From Candidatus Woesebacteria bacterium (GTDB lineage Bacteria > Patescibacteriota > Microgenomatia > UBA8517), in NCBI GenBank assembly GCA_027327685.1, contig DAHVYL010000026.1, positions 1 through 7,729 of the forward strand: a stretch of DNA of 7,729 nt. The letters run 5' to 3'. Position numbers and translations under genes: made by a program. A model generated the notes under the pieces. That model ran no database searches and had not been told where the DNA came from. It worked only from the letters and a program-made list of their open reading frames with translations. Position 1 is the stretch's first letter, and each line of letters opens with the position of its first letter. Shown piece by piece: positions 5,786 to 7,729 of the stretch.

Positions 5786-6421
5786 CTACTTCGAACAAAG
5801 AAACATCAGGTTTGCCTCGGGATAAAACCAGGCAACTTTAGAAAAGATTTTTTCAAGTTTTCTGCCGAACTTTACGGTCTCCGGCCTTTTGTCTCCATAA
5901 TATAAACGGTTAAATACGGCAACTCCGGACTTTGCAAGATTTGACTCTACAAGGTGTATGTAATTTTCGGTTTCGAACTTTTCCGGAAACCGGTCGCCAT
6001 TATAAAGATCAACAATTACCAGGTCATAACGGTTAATTGTTAATGATTGATGATTCACAAGATAATCGAAAGCGTCAGTGATTTTGATTTCCACATTCCA
6101 ATCATCCAAACCCAAATATTTTTTGCCTAACTCAACCATTAAGGGATCGATTTCAACTCCGGTAATTTTTATCTCCGACCACTTTTTTCTAATCAGCTTT
6201 GCCACAGTACCTCCACCCAAACCAAGGATTAAACAATGGTTAATAATTGATGATTTATGGTTAATGCGACGCAGGGTTTGTTTCCAAATTGATTCAACAA
6301 TTCCACCTGATTGGGTTAAACCATTTGACTGGATATAAGTCCCCATTCCCAAAGTCCTGACGACTCTTAAACTCCCGTTATGTCTTGATTTCCTCTCCTC
6401 AAGTACTTTGGTGCCGATCAT
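5786..6421 (-). CDS. Spermidine synthase-like SAM-binding protein
   Basis: The protein is 211 residues from the ATG at 6421. A Rossmann SAM/dcSAM-binding core is clear: 'LILGLGGGTVAKLI' (64-77), the acidic 'GVEIDPLMVELGKKYL' (88-103, Glu90 at the ribose position), 'TDAFDYL' (115-121, Asp116) and 'YDLVIVDLYNGD' (132-143). The 'SGGIVESIWKQTL' stretch before the core fits the polyamine-synthase family N-terminal region. True spermidine synthases carry an acidic 'DSTDP'-like loop with the catalytic Asp, whereas this protein has 'DLYNGDRFP'. Putrescine aminopropyl transfer is therefore doubtful, and a related methyltransferase-like or unknown reaction is equally likely. The frame remains open to 6523, but the extra 34 residues show no family similarity and would overlap rarA antisense. 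A TATAAT box exactly 6 nt before the ATG at 6421 supports the shorter start. Two AT-rich repeats interrupt the coding region (see repeat entry). Confidence 0.8.
   Translation of the reverse strand: MIGTKVLEERKSRHNGSLRVVRTLGMGTYIQSNGLTQSGGIVESIWKQTLRRINHKSSIINHCLILGLGGGTVAKLIRKKWSEIKITGVEIDPLMVELGKKYLGLDDWNVEIKITDAFDYLVNHQSLTINRYDLVIVDLYNGDRFPEKFETENYIHLVESNLAKSGVAVFNRLYYGDKRPETVKFGRKLEKIFSKVAWFYPEANLMFLCSK
6037..6255. repeat. Two near-identical 19-bp AT-rich repeats inside the synthase-like gene, read in different frames
   Basis: TTGTTAATGATTGATGATT (6037-6055) and TGGTTAATAATTGATGATT (6237-6255) match at 17 of 19 bases and lie 200 bp apart, so the gene reads them in different frames ('NHQSLT' and 'HKSSIIN'). 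The 7-mer GGTTAAT also recurs at 6031, 6238 and 6259. Both repeats encode polar Asn/His/Ser/Ile stretches just before core beta-strands (before 'LILGLGGG' and before 'YDLVIVD'), where loop insertions would be tolerated. Confidence 0.75.
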
Positions 6422-6433
6422 GAAACAATTATA
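6419..6433 (-). promoter_or_regulatory. -10 box placing the transcript start on the synthase-like ATG
   Basis: A consensus TATAAT (6433-6428, minus strand) is followed by exactly six bases (TGTTTC) and the ATG at 6421, so the expected +1 is the A of ATG. No Shine-Dalgarno sequence is present. The -35 position (6456-6451, TACAAC) is weak. Confidence 0.55.
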
Positions 6434-6435
6434 AC

Positions 6436-6445
6436 CTGCCGGCAG
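6436..6445. promoter_or_regulatory. 10-bp perfect GC-rich palindrome in the divergent promoter region (candidate operator)
   Basis: CTGCCGGCAG is a perfect palindrome in otherwise AT-rich DNA. It lies in the -35/-10 spacer of the synthase-like promoter and 6 bp upstream of the rarA -35. A dimeric protein bound here could affect both genes. No repressor gene for it is visible in the window, and chance occurrence is possible. Confidence 0.3.
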
Positions 6446-6451
6446 TCGGGG

Positions 6452-6489
6452 TTGTATTTCGGGTTTGGTTTGGATAGAATCGATTTGTG
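6452..6489 (+). promoter_or_regulatory. rarA promoter with predicted leaderless start on the GTG codon
   Basis: TTGTAT (6452-6457), a 17-bp spacer, TAGAAT (6475-6480), six bases (CGATTT), then GTG at 6487. With standard spacing the +1 coincides with the G of the start codon. The -35 keeps the TTG core and the spacer is optimal. No Shine-Dalgarno sequence precedes the GTG at a usable distance. Confidence 0.55.
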
Positions 6490-7668
6490 GCAAGCATACC
6501 CTTACCTGAACTTCTAAGACCAAAGAATATAAAAGAGTTTGTGGGTCAGGAAAAATTAACAGGCAGAGACGGAATCATAACCAAGCTTCTAAAGAACCAG
6601 GAAAACAATTCCTACTTCCCATCTCTGATTTTTTGGGGTCCTCCGGGAGTCGGAAAAACTACATTGGCAAGAATAATTGCAGATACCTTAAAAAGAGAAT
6701 TTTATGAGTTTTCAGCGGTCAATACCAAAGTCAAAGATATTGAAGGATTAATCAAAGATAAAAAACAGTTAAAACTGGGGGCTTCTCCGATTATATTCCT
6801 GGACGAAATCCATAGGTTTAATAAAGCCCAACAGGATAAACTCCTTCCCCATGTCGAACACGGCGACATTCTTCTGATCGGCGCAACAACCGAAAATCCT
6901 TCATTCGAAGTCATAGGGCCACTTCTTTCAAGATGCCGGGTATTAATCCTTGAACAGCTTTCGGAAAAGGATCTTTTAAAAATCCTGGAGAAAGCCCTGA
7001 AACACTTAAAGAAAAAGTTAAATAGGAAAGCCGAAAAATTCATCCTGGAAGCATCAAACGGTGATGCCCGCGTGATGCTGAACGTTTTAGAAATCGCGAC
7101 AAGTTTAGCCCAAACTCCGACCATAAAAGTTCACGATCTGGAAGTCGCACTCCAAAAACGGCAATACACTTTTGATAAACGCGGGGAGGATTTTTACAAT
7201 GTTATCTCTGCATTCATCAAATCAATGCGTGCAAGCGATGTAGACGCAGCTCTTTACTATCTGGCACGCATGGTAGCAGCCGGACAGGATCCCCTCTATA
7301 TTGCAAGAAGAATGGTTGTATTTGCCAGTGAAGATGTGGCCTCTCCCACGGCCCTAGTTGTGGCTAATGCAGTCTTTCAAGCCTGTCAGCAAATCGGTTA
7401 TCCGGAGTGTCAGGAAAATCTGGCGGCAGGGACAGTCTATCTAGCATTAGCCAAAAAAGACAGAAGCGCCTACAATGCCTATATGGAAGCTCTCTCAGAT
7501 GTCAATAAGTATGGCAATCTCCCGGTTCCCCTGAAAATACGAAATCCGGTTACTAAACTAATGAAATCATCCGGCTATGGTGAAGGGTACGAAAAATATG
7601 ACAAGGAAAGTTATTTGCCTGAAAAGCTAAGAGGAAGAAAATACTACGTCAATGGAAGAAAGACTTAA
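6487..7668 (+). CDS. rarA: Replication-associated recombination ATPase RarA/MgsA (AAA+)
   Basis: The protein has 393 residues. It is a AAA+ ATPase related to clamp loaders and RuvB (MgsA/WRNIP1 family) that acts at stalled or gapped replication forks. Motifs in order: 'RPKNIKEFVGQEKL' (11-24), Walker A 'GPPGVGKT' (51-58), Walker B 'IFLDEIHRFNKAQQD' (103-117), sensor 1 'GATTENPSF' (132-140), arginine finger in 'LLSRCR' (146-151) and sensor 2 region 'NGDARVMLNVLE' (191-202). The MgsA C-terminal tetramerisation part follows, with 'YTFDKRGEDFYNVISAFIKSMR', 'DAALYYLARMVAAGQDPLYIARR', 'ASEDV' and 'PVTKLMKSSGYGEGYEKY' features. The length is slightly below the E. coli protein (about 447), mostly from a short N-terminus and the missing C-terminal tail. 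The start is GTG, chosen because it gives the usual few residues before RPK and sits 6 nt after a TAGAAT box. The gene is divergent from the synthase-like gene and overlaps the next gene by 17 nt. Confidence 0.96.
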   Translation: MASIPLPELLRPKNIKEFVGQEKLTGRDGIITKLLKNQENNSYFPSLIFWGPPGVGKTTLARIIADTLKREFYEFSAVNTKVKDIEGLIKDKKQLKLGASPIIFLDEIHRFNKAQQDKLLPHVEHGDILLIGATTENPSFEVIGPLLSRCRVLILEQLSEKDLLKILEKALKHLKKKLNRKAEKFILEASNGDARVMLNVLEIATSLAQTPTIKVHDLEVALQKRQYTFDKRGEDFYNVISAFIKSMRASDVDAALYYLARMVAAGQDPLYIARRMVVFASEDVASPTALVVANAVFQACQQIGYPECQENLAAGTVYLALAKKDRSAYNAYMEALSDVNKYGNLPVPLKIRNPVTKLMKSSGYGEGYEKYDKESYLPEKLRGRKYYVNGRKT

Positions 7669-7729
7669 AAAATTACCGACAAAAATTGCTGTTCGTACAA
7701 TTATCATCAATGATGAGCAGAAAGTCATG
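7652..7729 (+). CDS. Probable Nudix hydrolase, N-terminal fragment (cut by window edge)
   Basis: An ATG inside the last codons of rarA opens a frame that stays open to the window end, 26 codons. The visible part includes 'KIAVRTIIINDEQKVM', which resembles the first beta-strands of Nudix hydrolases ('vaVRaiIln.eGkvLLv'). The Nudix box itself would lie beyond the window, so the assignment rests on a short match. The 17-nt overlap with rarA suggests co-transcription and coupled translation. A GAGGAAG stretch lies 14 nt before the ATG, farther than an ideal ribosome binding site. Confidence 0.5.
   Translation, partial: MEERLKKLPTKIAVRTIIINDEQKVM

Noticed and set aside
5760..5798. Thirteen-residue N-terminal extension of SecA
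   Set aside because: It overlaps the end of the upstream gene and the TGCTACAAT box. SecA normally begins at the helix starting MLKIFSRML.
6422..6523. 34-residue N-terminal extension of the synthase-like protein
   Set aside because: It contains no family similarity, overlaps the rarA start antisense, and lies upstream of a well-placed TATAAT for the ATG at 6421.
6702..7124. 140-codon minus-strand open frame inside rarA
   Set aside because: It is antisense to conserved AAA+ motifs and has no recognisable features.

Overview
The window is compact bacterial DNA with ten protein-coding genes, two of them cut by the window ends. Intergenic gaps are at most about 80 bases, and no RNA gene, mobile element or CRISPR array was seen. 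Small gene versions, a DUF5667-type membrane anti-sigma candidate, a SecA with an extra segment around an 'IYDP...DERLTHLKP' stretch before its YGTNNEFGFDYLRDNM motif, and a divergent tRNA-guanine transglycosylase N-terminus suggest a Patescibacteria (CPR) genome, possibly Microgenomates-like. That placement is inferred from remembered family features and not tested by search.

Layout. Minus strand, right to left from the divergent promoter at about 2473-2551: an ECF sigma factor, a membrane-anchored DUF5667-like anti-sigma candidate, a membrane-anchored FKBP prolyl isomerase, a VTT/DedA-type membrane protein, and the 5' end of a tgt-like gene running off the left edge. On the plus strand from the same promoter region is a secreted Ser/Thr/Pro-rich protein with His-containing repeats (2552-3004). 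It converges on secA (minus, 3018-5759). Upstream of secA is a spermidine-synthase-like SAM-binding enzyme (minus, 5786-6421), divergent from rarA/mgsA (plus, 6487-7668). The start of a probable Nudix hydrolase overlaps the 3' end of rarA and leaves the window on the right.

Two themes stand out. First, the 2473-2551 region looks like a self-contained envelope-sensing locus. Two divergent ECF-like promoters (TGTAAC-N16-CGTT on plus, TGTTAC-N16-CGTT on minus) share one heptamer as their back-to-back -35 elements, so the sigma factor could drive both its own operon and the secreted protein. The sigma and anti-sigma genes meet at a perfect 13-bp tandem duplication. Loss of one copy would fuse the two reading frames exactly in frame.

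Second, several genes lack a Shine-Dalgarno sequence and instead carry a -10 box (often TGN-extended) whose predicted transcription start falls on or within a few bases of the start codon. This fits leaderless transcription for the FKBP, spermidine-synthase-like, rarA and secA genes. These promoter positions also argue for shorter starts for secA, the synthase-like gene and the sigma factor than the longest possible reading frames would give.
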